Source of the DNA: Sthenelais limicola | Taxonomy: Eukaryota > Annelida > Polychaeta > Phyllodocida > Sigalionidae | DNA: 64,000 nucleotides | Direction of reading: 5' to 3' | NCBI GenBank assembly: GCA_942159475.1 | Contig: OW804095.1 | Span: forward strand, 54,402,773-54,466,772 | In this document: positions 33,513 to 45,382 of the stretch, one piece after another | Layout of the letters: each line of letters starts with the position of its first letter | Numbering within the stretch: the first letter of the stretch is position 1 | Notes under the pieces: generated by a model | What the model saw: only the letters and a program-made list of their open reading frames with translations | The model's database searches: none | What the model was told of the DNA's origin: nothing | Program-made: the position numbers and the translations under genes

Positions 33513-36500
33513 AGTTTCATTTATCCCCAATAGCATGCATAAATTTGTTCATTTGACGTTGATTAATAATGTGTTTGATAAGTTTTTGATATTTATGCAA
33601 CATTTTGATAGTGCTGATTAGACATGTTCTTCCGTGTAACAGTCTGAGAAAAAAGTAAAGATGGAAATAGAGAAAATAATGCTCGACTGTTTCTGGAATA
33701 CGAGGAAATGCAAGATAAGTATGGCCTTTTCATCCCATCCATCAGAGAGGGAGGGTTTTTTGTTTTTTTATTCAACATTTTTTTTACAGCAAGACATGAT
33801 TATTTGTCAAAACCAAAGCTCACGGGATAAATACCATGCTATTCTGCTTGGCGCTGTGTCTAGGTTGGGTTTAACTATCTAGGTGCATGACTATAATAAT
33901 GTGACTAAAAATAAGAGCTAATGACATCGAATGAGCATTGTCCCCAAAATAGTTAACATCGAGAAAATTACCTAAGGTATAAAACGGTTATAGAAATCAA
34001 ATGGTGAGAAAATATGTATTGAACGGTGTAGGAACGATGGAGAACTCTATATGCATGATACTGTCAAATAATTGTCTGTTTTATTTAGAATCATGCTTGT
34101 GTGTTTAAATCTATATCAATAAACGTATATATACAAATATGGTTAAATGACCACATGATTCACTGAGAACAGCATCCTAGATGTAATGTCTTTCCTGAAT
34201 AAAACAAAATCTTAAATCTGAGGAACTTGCCACCCCTCTCTACCCACAGAACCAGCATAACAACAACATATGTCCTGTAGCATAGCAACCATAGTGGTAT
34301 CCAACTATTGAATATCATTATGCGATAACTATTTGGAATAGGATCAAAAGAACACTGTAGATATTTAAAACATGACTAGAATAGCAGAGATCTGACACCC
34401 TTCATCGAAGAGTGCAGTATTGTTCTCTGTTACCGATACTATTGTAAACAAAATCATGAGGGCCAAGGATACCCCCCACTTGCCGGAGACCCCCCCCCTA
34501 GATTGCAGCCTATGACTGAATAAAAATGTGTTTTAATTCAATTCAATTTTCAATAGGACAAAATATTTATATATAATAGCAGATGCATTCATTATTAGTA
34601 GATATATTTATAAAGTTATAATGATCTTTTTTCTTTTAAACAAATTGAATGTTGCTCGAATGGTAAGAGCAGGATGCTGATGAGAACATGGATCAATTTA
34701 AAAAAATTAACCGATTTTTATAATAAACCTTAACAAATCAATCAAATCAATAAATGCAGCAGCCAAAGCTGTGTATTGTAATTGTTGTCACTTTCACATC
34801 AAATGAGCTCCCGCATCAATTCTCAGTCTGTTTTGTCTATATAATTATTTCCCATTAAAATGTTAGTTATGTTGGGCTTTTTGTACCATAATATATAATA
34901 GTGCCCAGTTGTTTGTGAGTTCTATTGCCTGTGTTCCCGTTGTCCGACTTTCACAGTGGGTAGGTTGGATTAGTTTAGTTAATAATTTTTTATTCAGCGT
35001 AGTCATTATATATTTTTTGCACTTTACTCAGAGATCACTGACAAAATAATAAAATTAATAAAATCAACTCATGGATTCTGTCTTCTAGATCTAGATTCAA
35101 TATCAAACCTTTTAAATTACTCAATTGTATGAGGAAGAGGGTACATAAACATTTGATTGACATATGGCGTGTGTTCTTAGGCAATATTTGGATAAAAATG
35201 ATCCAAATAATAGAGCATATATAGTGCAATAGTGTTCATATATGTGTACAACTTGCCCATGATGAGCAATATCATATACACCTACCAACATAATATCGTC
35301 AGTTACCTGAGCACCCATAAGTTAATTATACGTTCAAATATGCCCCCTTTCACAAATGCTCTTCCAGTAAATATATTTTCTCTCAAATTTTGCTATATCC
35401 CTTTCATTTATTAAATTGCTTTTCAGATTGTTCCACGTTATGTTTTTCCATGCCAAGGCATACTTTCATTTTCTCGCTTCAAGGTTGCCGCTAGAGCCTC
35501 TGGTCATATGGGCACGATCTATCTTATTATTAAAATGTTGGGCTTTCTATACCTAGTTATAAGACCCCGAGGCAGAAATGATGGGTGTATATGATGTTAG
35601 TAGCCACACGTCCTACCCAAAATGAAGATCATTAATCCTTTACTATGCGTTTTTCATATCCTATGATTCCATGGTAAATTCATTGATACTGCGTCTATGT
35701 CTGATATAATAGCGGTGTTTTGTACTGAAATTGACTAATGATAATTTACATTGTTGCCACCGTCTCTGTATGTATGTACGTATCTATTTATGATGTTCTG
35801 TGGTTTCTTGGGCCCTACTTCTCCCCTAAATTAGATGTTAAATTACAAAAGGAAGTAACTATGGAATTATGGAAGTTTGATTATTCTTAGGAATATCATT
35901 ACTAAATTTATATTTAACGACGAAAATATCCCCCTTACCTATATCTGTACGTTCTCAACCCCATTATGACAACAGGACACGACGATAAATACAGTAATAG
36001 TGAGAGTGTAACTGTAAAACTAATATTTTCCTGAACAAAAATATCTTATAAAAATAAAGTGATTGTGTGACAATGTGAAATGAAAATGTTTTATCTGAGG
36101 GAATAAAAGTAATACATAAAATTGGGGAATGTTTCATGTTCTCCATTGTTTGTTGCGATTTTCGGAGTAGATATCCGAAGTAGAGGAAATCGGGTTCGCA
36201 CATTCTGTACATACATTACGTCCCTTTATAGCTCTTTATTATACAAAATGTCAAAGGGCTATAGTATTCCCATATCTATAGAGTGAGTTATGCACAGCTA
36301 TGTGTATTTCGCTAGAGATTCACGGCCACCAATGCTGTTTGTTTTACAAAGTTTACCGCAAAATTTCAATTTTTTTTACGACAGACTTTATTTCTGATAC
36401 CTGCCTTCGAGGCATATACAATTCTAAGCACATGGTTAATAATATGTACAGACATAAGAAAAAAAGCATCAAAACACCAAAGCGAATCAATATCATTTAC

Positions 36501-36896
36501 ATCTTTATCCATACTTATACTATGCTTAACATGTTCAATTCGATTTAAAAAGAATCAAGATTACAAATCATAATGAATATAAACGTATACATATATAAAA
36601 ACCGCTTCACATTTTTCTCATCTGAAAATATAGAGCACTCACACATATGCAGTAAAACACAGAATATTAGTAAACCATGTAGGCCCTATTATGTATCTCT
36701 CCATATCTCATCACTTAAGTAGCTTGTCGCAGATAATCATAACCGGTTGTGATTCGTCATAATTTACAACATCCATAAAGCACATTTAAATTATTACAAT
36801 TAAGATCAACCTTCTCCTTTTAAACTAGAACTTTATATACCATACTTTCTTTTTAAGGACACTGTAGATATTAATTACTGGATCAAATGATCCTTA
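33513..36896. other. Gene-free stretch; 3' flank of the next ORF at its end
   Basis: AT-rich. C-runs and a GACTGAATAAAAATG tail-like sequence occur at about 34470-34545, followed by AATTCAATTCAATT, which resembles the 3' end of an old retroposon. On the minus strand AATAAA reads at 36235-36240, a possible poly(A) signal for the ORF at 36897-37448. Confidence 0.35.
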
Positions 36897-37448
36897 TTAA
36901 CCAATCCCTATGCGGGATCTGGCTTCCCATGTGTGGGTAGAGACTACAGATTCACTGCCCTCCTTCTTTTCCAGTTTTCTGGCTTTCCATGTGTCATTAC
37001 AGAATAAAGATTCACTCATGCCAGAGGCTAGAGAGTCCAGATAGTCCCCAGTAGTTATAGAATCCTTCGTTGACTGTCCCTGAACAGAGAACAGGTATTG
37101 TAATACAGGCAAGTCCCCAAATTCTTGTTGCTGTAGCCCTACCTCGCCTACATTGTCATTCTTTACCTTTGGAACTGGCTCAGCACTAGTTTGGACATTT
37201 TTCATTTTTATATCGCCTTGTACTAAGTTCTCTTTCTTGCATTCCTCTAGCTCATGTCTTGGTAAAAAGTTCTCCTTGGGTTTGACATCTTCACTTGCTT
37301 CAAGCTCTCCAGCTTCCAGGTTCTGCTCAATGGCCTCCAACAAGCAGAAAAACTGAGCAATGTACCCCCTCTGCCTTTCATAATTATCTTGGGCATCTTG
37401 TGCCATAGACCGAACCAACGTTTTTAGGTCTATCTCAGCTTCCATCAT
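36897..37448 (-). CDS. Unrecognised 183-residue acidic protein
   Basis: An intact ATG-to-TAA ORF with an in-frame stop a few codons upstream, so the start is fixed unless there is splicing. The codon content looks like real coding sequence. The N-terminal 50 residues are strongly helical in pattern (IDLKTLVRSMAQDAQDNYER, then FFCLLEAIEQNLE). The middle is Lys/Glu-rich. The C-terminus has two similar pieces, SESLFCNDTWKARKLEKKEG and SESVVSTHTWEARSRIGIG. No signal peptide or membrane segment is visible. I do not recognise the family. It could be a single-exon lineage-specific gene or one exon of a larger gene. On the opposite strand, about 320 bases upstream, CAAGATGGCT (ATG at 37765) has a good start context and opens a short frame, so the gap may be a shared promoter. 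Confidence 0.5.
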   Translation of the reverse strand: MMEAEIDLKTLVRSMAQDAQDNYERQRGYIAQFFCLLEAIEQNLEAGELEASEDVKPKENFLPRHELEECKKENLVQGDIKMKNVQTSAEPVPKVKNDNVGEVGLQQQEFGDLPVLQYLFSVQGQSTKDSITTGDYLDSLASGMSESLFCNDTWKARKLEKKEGSESVVSTHTWEARSRIGIG

Positions 37449-38473
37449 TTCACAATTAATTATTCAAATTCACAAATCAAAGACGTGGGTGGTAGGATAA
37501 TTGCCCTTAGGGTAGAAGTCAATGTTGATTTAAATCAACAGGTGGCACCACTGTTTTCAATATGGAGAATGTCCGAACGACCAAGGCACTCTATAATATT
37601 ATAAACTTTATATCACTGATCCAACTTTCATAATCCTTTTGAACGACTTTTTAACTTAGTCCTCTGCAAGTTTGCCATACACGAAATCCTTACCAGAACC
37701 GCTCTTTAGATCTTAACACTCTGGTATCTTAATCCCGCCGTGGAGAAACCATACAGCATCCAAGATGGCTACTACCCCAACGGTCCCGTCTTCTTGTGCG
37801 TCTAGACAATCTCACTGAAACTCCTGTCTTATTACTTGCTAAGTGATCAATGTGTATAAATCCTGAGGTGCACTGCGTATTCATAGAACTCTCTGACTAT
37901 AGAGAAATAACTTCCACACTCTACAACTGGATCTGAAAGGGAAAAATCACCGAGGTGATACACATGTGTGTGTCTCTTATGACTATTAGGTATTCTATAT
38001 TCATATTATTAAAAGCATTTATATACGTATATATAATAAAACTAGTTGGTTTCAGTCACTTAGAATATCGGACTTGTGTGATAATCAGGCTCCTTCAACT
38101 AACTCGTTAGTTACCCTGTATATAGTAATGCCCATAGTAAACCAAGTAGAGTCGAATCTATGTAAGCTACAGTAGAAATTATGTGCATGAGTGACGCCAT
38201 AATATTATACTGATGAATCGTCAATCGTCGTACGGTCAATTGCCACAGTGTACGGCAAGTTGCCATGGTGCTATATAGCCAAATGCCCAAGCAATGGACG
38301 GGGAACAGGATACTACAGTTAATAGCAGGCAACTGGGTTCCTGCAATGAAATCAGGAATTGACTGGCGAGAGTGTAAGACCATGATTGGTCTACCTTGCC
38401 GCTCTTACGTCATATGGATCATCTCTCCAAAGCAAGGGGTATATATGGGTCCCATTTTTTATGACTGTGTCTG

Positions 38474-38760
38474 AGTGTCGCAAGATAAGAATTTTTTCCA
38501 TGTCCCATGTCACTTTTTAAAACAATTCAATGATGTCTTGTGTCACTTTTTAAGCAATACATTAATTAATACTAACGGTCGATACAATGTCGTGTGTCAC
38601 CTGTTAAATAAATCAGTGTGTCTCATGTCGATTTTTAATACATTTCTCAATGTCGTGTGTAAAATTTTATCAGCTTTTTGGAAGCTGTGTGTGTCGCACG
38701 TTAAGGGGACCGTGTCGCCGTGTCGCCCGTGATTTAGCGGCCGTGTCGCGTGTCAATCGT
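38474..38760 (+). repeat. Degenerate tandem repeat built on ATGTCGTGTGTCA
   Basis: Phrases such as CATGTCACTTTTTAA, TTGTGTCACTTTTTAAG, ATGTCGTGTGTCACCTG and ATGTCGTGTGTAAAA recur every 30-60 bases. Towards the 3' end this collapses into short GTGTCGCCGTGTCGCCCGTG units. The copies are strongly diverged. Confidence 0.6.
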
Positions 38761-39148
38761 GTCGAATTTTACCCATATGTACCCATAAAGCAGGGGCAGC
38801 TACCGGCAGAGGCAGCTCCAGTACAGCAACATGTCTCACATCATTTCAGGGCTAACCGGAAGACCAACTATGTAGAGGCAAATGTCCTTTTCTGTTCTGA
38901 ACTGAATACAAATTGAATATGTATATCTTGCATCTCATTATTTGTCTTGACCACTGGTCTTGGTCTGTCAAACCGTGTCTGTATTTACGGTCCGTATTTA
39001 CAGTAGGAAAGTATTTACCCTTTTTCTATGCATTTATTTAGATTTTCGGGAACATGGGTATATGAGAGGGCTTTAGTATTGGGGTCTATAGTTTACAGCT
39101 ATTTGCTATATTTTGGTCAGGTGACCCCATAATTTCTTCCAATTATTC

Positions 39149-39154
<6 letters not shown>

Positions 39155-39202
<48 letters not shown>
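39155..39202. repeat. (TA)n microsatellite
   Basis: An uninterrupted TA run of roughly 22 units, ending TAGATATC. Confidence 0.95.
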
Positions 39203-39204
<2 letters not shown>

Positions 39205-42200
39205 TATCTTTCTTCAATTTGGATGAATTTAGGAAGGATCTGTGAGTTATTTCATGATAAAATTCATTTTGCTCTTGTTTCGTCGGACTTTATTTATGAA
39301 ATCTGTAAAACTCGTCATATGGAGTCAAATTTAGGCTCTAAATGTTTAATCATGAAATTAATCCCAAATAATCGCGCTCTCAAAAACGCAGTTTCTAGAA
39401 TTATCATCATCAAAAAATACCATATTGCCTATCTCAAGTAAAATACTTGAAACTTGTGACCAATTTCTTGAATGATATACTTGGTTCCTGAATCCCGAGA
39501 AGAAGCACGCATTTTTGTTGAGAAAATAAATAAATATACAGAATATATATTGAACACATGAAACTTGCTTGTAAACCAGCGGGCTAGAACTATTTGACTG
39601 TACGTTGTCGTTCGTCTTTAAACGGAACTGAAACGAGGTTAGGGGGGAAAACTCTAGGGAGGAAAAAATGAGCCAGGATAAATACAAAGACCTTTGCGTA
39701 GGAGACGAAACAGGTCTTTTCCAATGAGCCGAGCGAAAGGTGAAGTAATATGAAACGAACCGCTAATGGGAATTATGCTCTAAATCCGGAGGGGAAATTT
39801 AGAAAAGGCGATCTTCTATCTCATCTGGTGTGAGAAGTCTCTGTATCCTCCTCCGCCATAGCAAATATGCTGAGTCCACATCTTTCAAGCAATGCATTAG
39901 AAATAAAACGGGGAGATTGTCACATCAGAGCCGTTTCCTCGCATCATATATCTCTGTATATTTACTTCCAAGGCTGAAGGCAATGCTAATTTATTTGGCA
40001 TGACGCATAGAAAGAGAAAAGACTGGGGGTTTGCAAACAACCAATCGAGTTCGAGAGAACAGCAGTAATATTACTATGAATCCCAAGCTTTGTTTGATAG
40101 ACGTGGAGCATTTTAGCGGCACTATTATCAGACGTCTGTTCGGGTTTTAAACAAGCCTTCAACATTAACTTAAGAGCTTTAGTTCCTTAGACCGTGAGTT
40201 CATTTCTGAGGCCCGATTATTTTAAGGTTGATGATTGGATAAATGGCACATACAGCCTATTACAATCTCTCAATCGTTGCCTGCCTCGCTTGGTCGTTAA
40301 TGTGAACGAATATATCACGGTGTTCACGCGTATATGGATGTTAACACCCTTAATTGTACATGTATAGTTAATTCATTTTGATGTCTGACATAGGCGATCT
40401 TCTATCTCAATTTTGCCATTCTTAAATCTTAAATTACGACAAATAAAACCTGACTACTACAGAAACAGAGTTAAACTAATTTGCACAAAGATCAGCAATG
40501 AAGTCACAAGGTGCAAAAATAATTCAGGATTACATCTTACAAGCTGAGGAATTTCACAGCACTGGTGGATCAGCGGGAACAATTCCCAGCCAAGCTGGCA
40601 GCAGTAAAGGACAATGCAGAGGGATCAGAGAATTCTCTGGACTCTGACAACGGCAGATAAGATGCTGACAGAGACTTGGGCTCTGAGAAGAGCCTAGAGC
40701 AGCAACTTGAATATAATGGTATAGAGACTCTTCTTTATACCTGTATAGTGCTGTATCTAACGTGTCTGACTAACTCATAAAAACAAAAACAGAGCATATA
40801 GAAACAAATACTTGTACATTCGTTATCTATCCGCGCCGTGGACTATGTTAGCCCAGAACAAGGTCCAATTACATCTTCACCAAGTCACTCATATAGGACA
40901 TGAGTCAAAATACGTGGTGTGTTGCATCAAGCAGAATACATCAATAGACCTGCTAAAAGTAAAAGGCAGTCAGGGGCAAAGATATACATATTGATTTTAC
41001 CTTTGTAGGCAGCATGCGAATCCATATTTGCTTTTTCATTTGCCAATTGAGATGCGTAGGAAGCGAGATCGAGTAAGGTACTGCCTTTCATCGAAATGCG
41101 GGATCAACATAATTATTTGTATCCCCATGCAAACAGCAAATAGAACTGAAGAATTATAATCCCATGTATCCACTCGTCACTAGGTTTTACGCGATGTATT
41201 TATTTACCCCGTTTATTTATACAAATACAGTATCTGGACGAAACGAAGGTGGTGGTGATAATAAATTCTGTTTGCTATATCTAGACCAAGATCAAAGGGC
41301 GGGAATGCAGGGCTCGCCAAATAAGATCAACTTTACCCTGTAAAAGGATTACCACCATAAAAGGGGCGGACCATCATTATTCAAACACTTCAATTGATAC
41401 CCATTGCAGTGCCTTTACTATGAGCATGGGTGATGCCCCCCGGCCCCCCAGATGGGTAGGGGAATAGGCCATTTTGGAGGACTTTTCCCTCTTATTCCAT
41501 AATGCTAGGCAATTTTACCAGGCTATAGCAGCGCCCCCACCCACCTCTTTACGAAAGAGGAAAAATAAATAGCTCTTTTGTCCAACCGTTCAAATCACAT
41601 GATTATATAAGGACCCTAAACCGAGAGTTTCTTGGAGTCCAAGATTAGAATCTCGTGAGTGACATGCCAGAACATCATTTCACCTCCCACCCAGTGCATG
41701 ATGACTGGGTTGGGTTACCAAAGGCAAGCATTTTCTCTAATACAAATATATATATGTTAATCCTGCGTTCATCATCCTTATATCTATATTAACACCATTT
41801 CGGATCAATTTTGTACCCTGTAGTTGTTCACGCTCTTGCACACATAATCAGCAGAACCATGCCTGTGCATAATCTCTATAATAATTAGCTCAGGGTGTTC
41901 CACGGGCAATTTGCAAGTTGTTTGAGACAATTGTAGCCGGCTATCTGAATTCATTATTTATGATTTCAATAGTTTTGAGACAGTATATATGAGCTTCTGC
42001 GACTGCCAGTTTCACTCCCAACCCAAGCCCGGCGGCCAAGTCAAAAGGGTAAAGTGCAATTCTTTTCCTTGTAAATCGGCAAAGCATTTTGTTGCTAATC
42101 GCATAGTATAAAATACTCCTCACGGTGTGGCTGCATGAATGATGCTACGTCATTGCGTTTTTTGTCATTAACAACATTCAGAATTATGATTATTGTATAT

Positions 42201-43050
42201 CTGGGGCATGTTTTCTGGACCTATAGTGTTCTCTTAGTACAGTTTGCAGTGGTACCATTATAAATCATGTGATAATGAATGGAATATTTCATGGGTGATG
42301 TCGGGAACGTCTTTCAGACGCATCTATAAAAAGAAAGAGAGACTTTTAATGCACCACGGATTTCTCTCCGATTTAATCATGATACAGTTCACTTGATGCT
42401 GATTGGTATGAGCAGATAGTTTTCTTCTTGTAAAGTGCACTTTCACGGCACAGTACATTTACAAACCAGAAGGTGCCCTTTGCATTAGGCAAATCCAGAC
42501 AAACTTTGATGTAAAAGATCTAAATGCTGTTGCATAATTGGCCAAATAAGATATAGGCTTTAAAACTTAAATATTCAAGATTAAGCAAGCTAGTTCCTAT
42601 CATCCGGAAACAGGGGCGGCCATGACAGTAATAACAGCAATCATCCGTTCGTGAACAGAGCAATTGCTTTAGTATCGCTGTTTTTCGCTTGACTCATTGC
42701 TGTTGCTGAAAACTTTGATCACATGCACGGTCGAGTTCAATAATGTGATATATCCTTTTTCATGAATCAATTATAGTTTCAGTCAGCATCACAAACAGGT
42801 AGTAAAAGAAGTTGTTTTCCGTAACCATTATAATTTTCATGCTCATTAGCCTGAGCTGAAGTTACAATATCTCTGGGGTCCTGGATAAAACACGAATGCA
42901 GACGTCATAGACATAATTTGTGGTGTTATTCATTCATATCTTAGAAATCAGATTCTCATGTGGATTATTAATAACCTTAATTTATTGAATCACTTATTTA
43001 TCTTGCCCGTAGAACACCCTTCCTCGCGTCCTTTTGTGCTGGCGTACTTT

Positions 43051-43148
43051 ATTAATGACCGACATTGTTGGGCTGTCGATGCACCATCAGGTCCGAACTG
43101 GATGTTATTAATCTGTTTAGTCTCTGTCTGAGGTGGCTATAGCCTAAA
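43051..43148 (+). repeat. Dispersed repeat family R1, copy 2
   Basis: Shares GACCGACATTG, GATGTTATTAATCTGTTTAGTCTCTG (seen as two adjoining blocks) and GAGGTGGCTATAG with the copies at 10585-10697 (minus) and 58198-58338. It is shorter in the middle than copy 3. Confidence 0.55.
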
Positions 43149-44887
43149 TACCGTTAAAGGCATTGACTAAATATAATATATATATGTATGTATGTAATCA
43201 GATTAATGGAAATCGCATACTGCAATCATTGTTATCTCAGTCCCAACATAGGACATGGCATCCAAAGATTCCTGTGGGAAAGCAGTAATGTTCAAATTAG
43301 ATAAGAAGATATGAAATGGATTATCTTAAGTTGCATATCCCAATGGAGCCTGGATGACAGAGATAGTCTTATCGCGCATGGGGAGACGTTGGGAACACTC
43401 ACTATGACATGAAATTAAAACTACTTCTTGTTCCATCCCTCCATTGGACCCTCACAGTGAGCTATTACCTTCTGTAAGAATGCTGTAAGAGAATGCGTTC
43501 TAAAAATTTACCTCCACGTTCTGAGGACAGAAAGAGATTCATACAAATCAAGGGGAAGTAGGATGGAGGGAGAGGGGGAGATCCAGACAGAAAGCAACGA
43601 CAAATGAGTGAGAAGGAAAAAAGGTAAGAGGCATGGCGCGGGAAAGAGGCAGTGGAAACTGATGAAAGAGCAAAAGACTGTTAGTAAGAGATGAGGCCTT
43701 TAATGAGCCAGCCCAAACGGGAGAGGCAGGGAGGAGGCAGCGGACCTGGAAAAGTAGATGAATCAAGATGGGGCATAGGGGCGACAGGTGAAATAGTAGG
43801 CGGGTGGTGTGGGAGTGGGACATCGGGGAATTGTGTAGGAAAGGCGAGGGTGAGGGAAATGTCTGTTTGCTACTCTTAGATTCAGAGGGAGATGTATGTT
43901 CAGTCAACTCCGAGTCAACTATACATTGAGATTATGGGATTTTTGTGCCCAACATGTGTCTGAAGGTGAGGATCGAGTACGAGGTGGGTTTAGACCAAGA
44001 TTTGTTGAAGAAGTTCAATTAGCCGATTTCCGAGTTAAATGGTGGTTAAGGCCTGAGGTCTGAGTGGCTTGTACCTCATGGGAATTTATAAATGACCAGA
44101 AGGTGTATAAGCTGCAATGCATTTTAGTAAATTTTCCCCAAATTTTCATATGCTCAAATTTGTAAGATTTGAAATTTTGGGAAGTTTTCTGAGAAAATGC
44201 AATTTGATCGTGCGAAATAGACTTCTACTGTGCAAAGTTAGTACAACGAATGGATAACGAATAAAAAGCATATTAAGCACATATTATAGGTAAAGATTCA
44301 CTATAAAAATCATAATACTAAATAAAACATGTCCATATGCTTCACCTAACCAATGCACCAGCTAGGGTACACTACGCACACACACATATAATGTATATGT
44401 GCACACATTCCATGGCTCAACGTGTGGAGTGCATACATTCAATACCATTACAATTCCCATAGGTACATTCAGTGAGGCGTCACCAATTTGAATCCATTTG
44501 GATCCTAGACCGTGCAGTGAAATGGAAAGATAGGACCTTATCTGCATGAGAAATGTATATATATCCATTTGGCGAAATTGCAAGACTGCTTTTTGATTAT
44601 GTTTAGAAGTAAATATTTAGAAGTTGCCTTGGATCCGAAGAGTTATCGATATGAATCACTCTTAGGCAATAACTATCAGAGTCTCGGAGATACGTTATTA
44701 GATGCATTATGTGTCGCCTACACATAATTTTTCAAATTTGATATTAAAAATAGTAACTGTTATTCCCACAGTACAATACGACCCACGTTAATGGCTCTTA
44801 CCGTCGTCTCTCTAAACAATTTTCTCGTTATGTAGCCAAAACCATTGATTTTTATTTAGGGTAACAGTATCTCAGTACATTGAAGTC

Positions 44888-44917
44888 TTTTTTTTTTTTT
44901 TTTTTTTTTTATTTTTT
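44888..44917 (-). repeat. Poly(A) tail of the LINE (T-run on plus strand)
   Basis: About 23 consecutive T, an A, then more T on the plus strand, exactly where the 3' end of the minus-strand LINE is expected. Confidence 0.85.
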
Positions 44918-45382
44918 ACTGATTTTTTTTATCCAGCTTCTCAAAACAAATACACATGATATAGTCGAGAACAGGTAACACAATACAGATTCTGTGGCGT
45001 TCCACCTGCTGCTGCAGTCTACTTTAGATTAACATATCCGGTTAGAAATAATACTACATTTCCGGTGAATTAGTCGATACGGTATAATATAGAACAGAGC
45101 ATGGTAAAAAACAGTGGTTACAAACAAGGTTTACATAATGGTAATGATGACTTACAGATTTGTTATAGTACATACAATGCAGTGAGAGGTAACTTCGTAC
45201 CTCCAACAGTGTGCAATGAAAGAATTAGAGATGTATGATATAGATAGAGTGTTGTTGTAGCAGAGAGTGATTAGACAGCAATACCAAGTTGGTGTCTGCC
45301 TAAAAGAGAGAGCTATGTTACTGATCTGATTTTAGCATGATTAGGGCTTTGTTTTTAAATGATCTTGAATCTTGTTCATTTT

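Larger units (their letters stand above)
37449..44887. other. Gene-free stretch with simple repeats
   Basis: 37449-37900 is probably the upstream region of the 183-residue ORF. A degenerate GTGTC-rich repeat lies at 38474-38760 and a TA microsatellite at 39155-39202. At about 40540-40650 a G-rich stretch reads like broken coding sequence (LVDQREQFPAKLAAVKD) between stops. Dispersed repeat copy 2 is at 43051-43148. A purine-rich block is at about 43555-43870; the 119-codon minus-strand frame over it (Ser/Pro-rich) follows from base composition. Confidence 0.35.

Noticed and set aside
34655..34705. tRNA-like A-box (GCTCGAATGGTAAGAGC), possible tRNA or SINE head
   Set aside because: No B-box GGTTCGANTCC follows and no cloverleaf can be drawn.
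43548..43907. 119-codon Ser/Pro/Leu-rich frame on the minus strand
   Set aside because: It lies over a purine-rich block and has no domain; open because of base composition.
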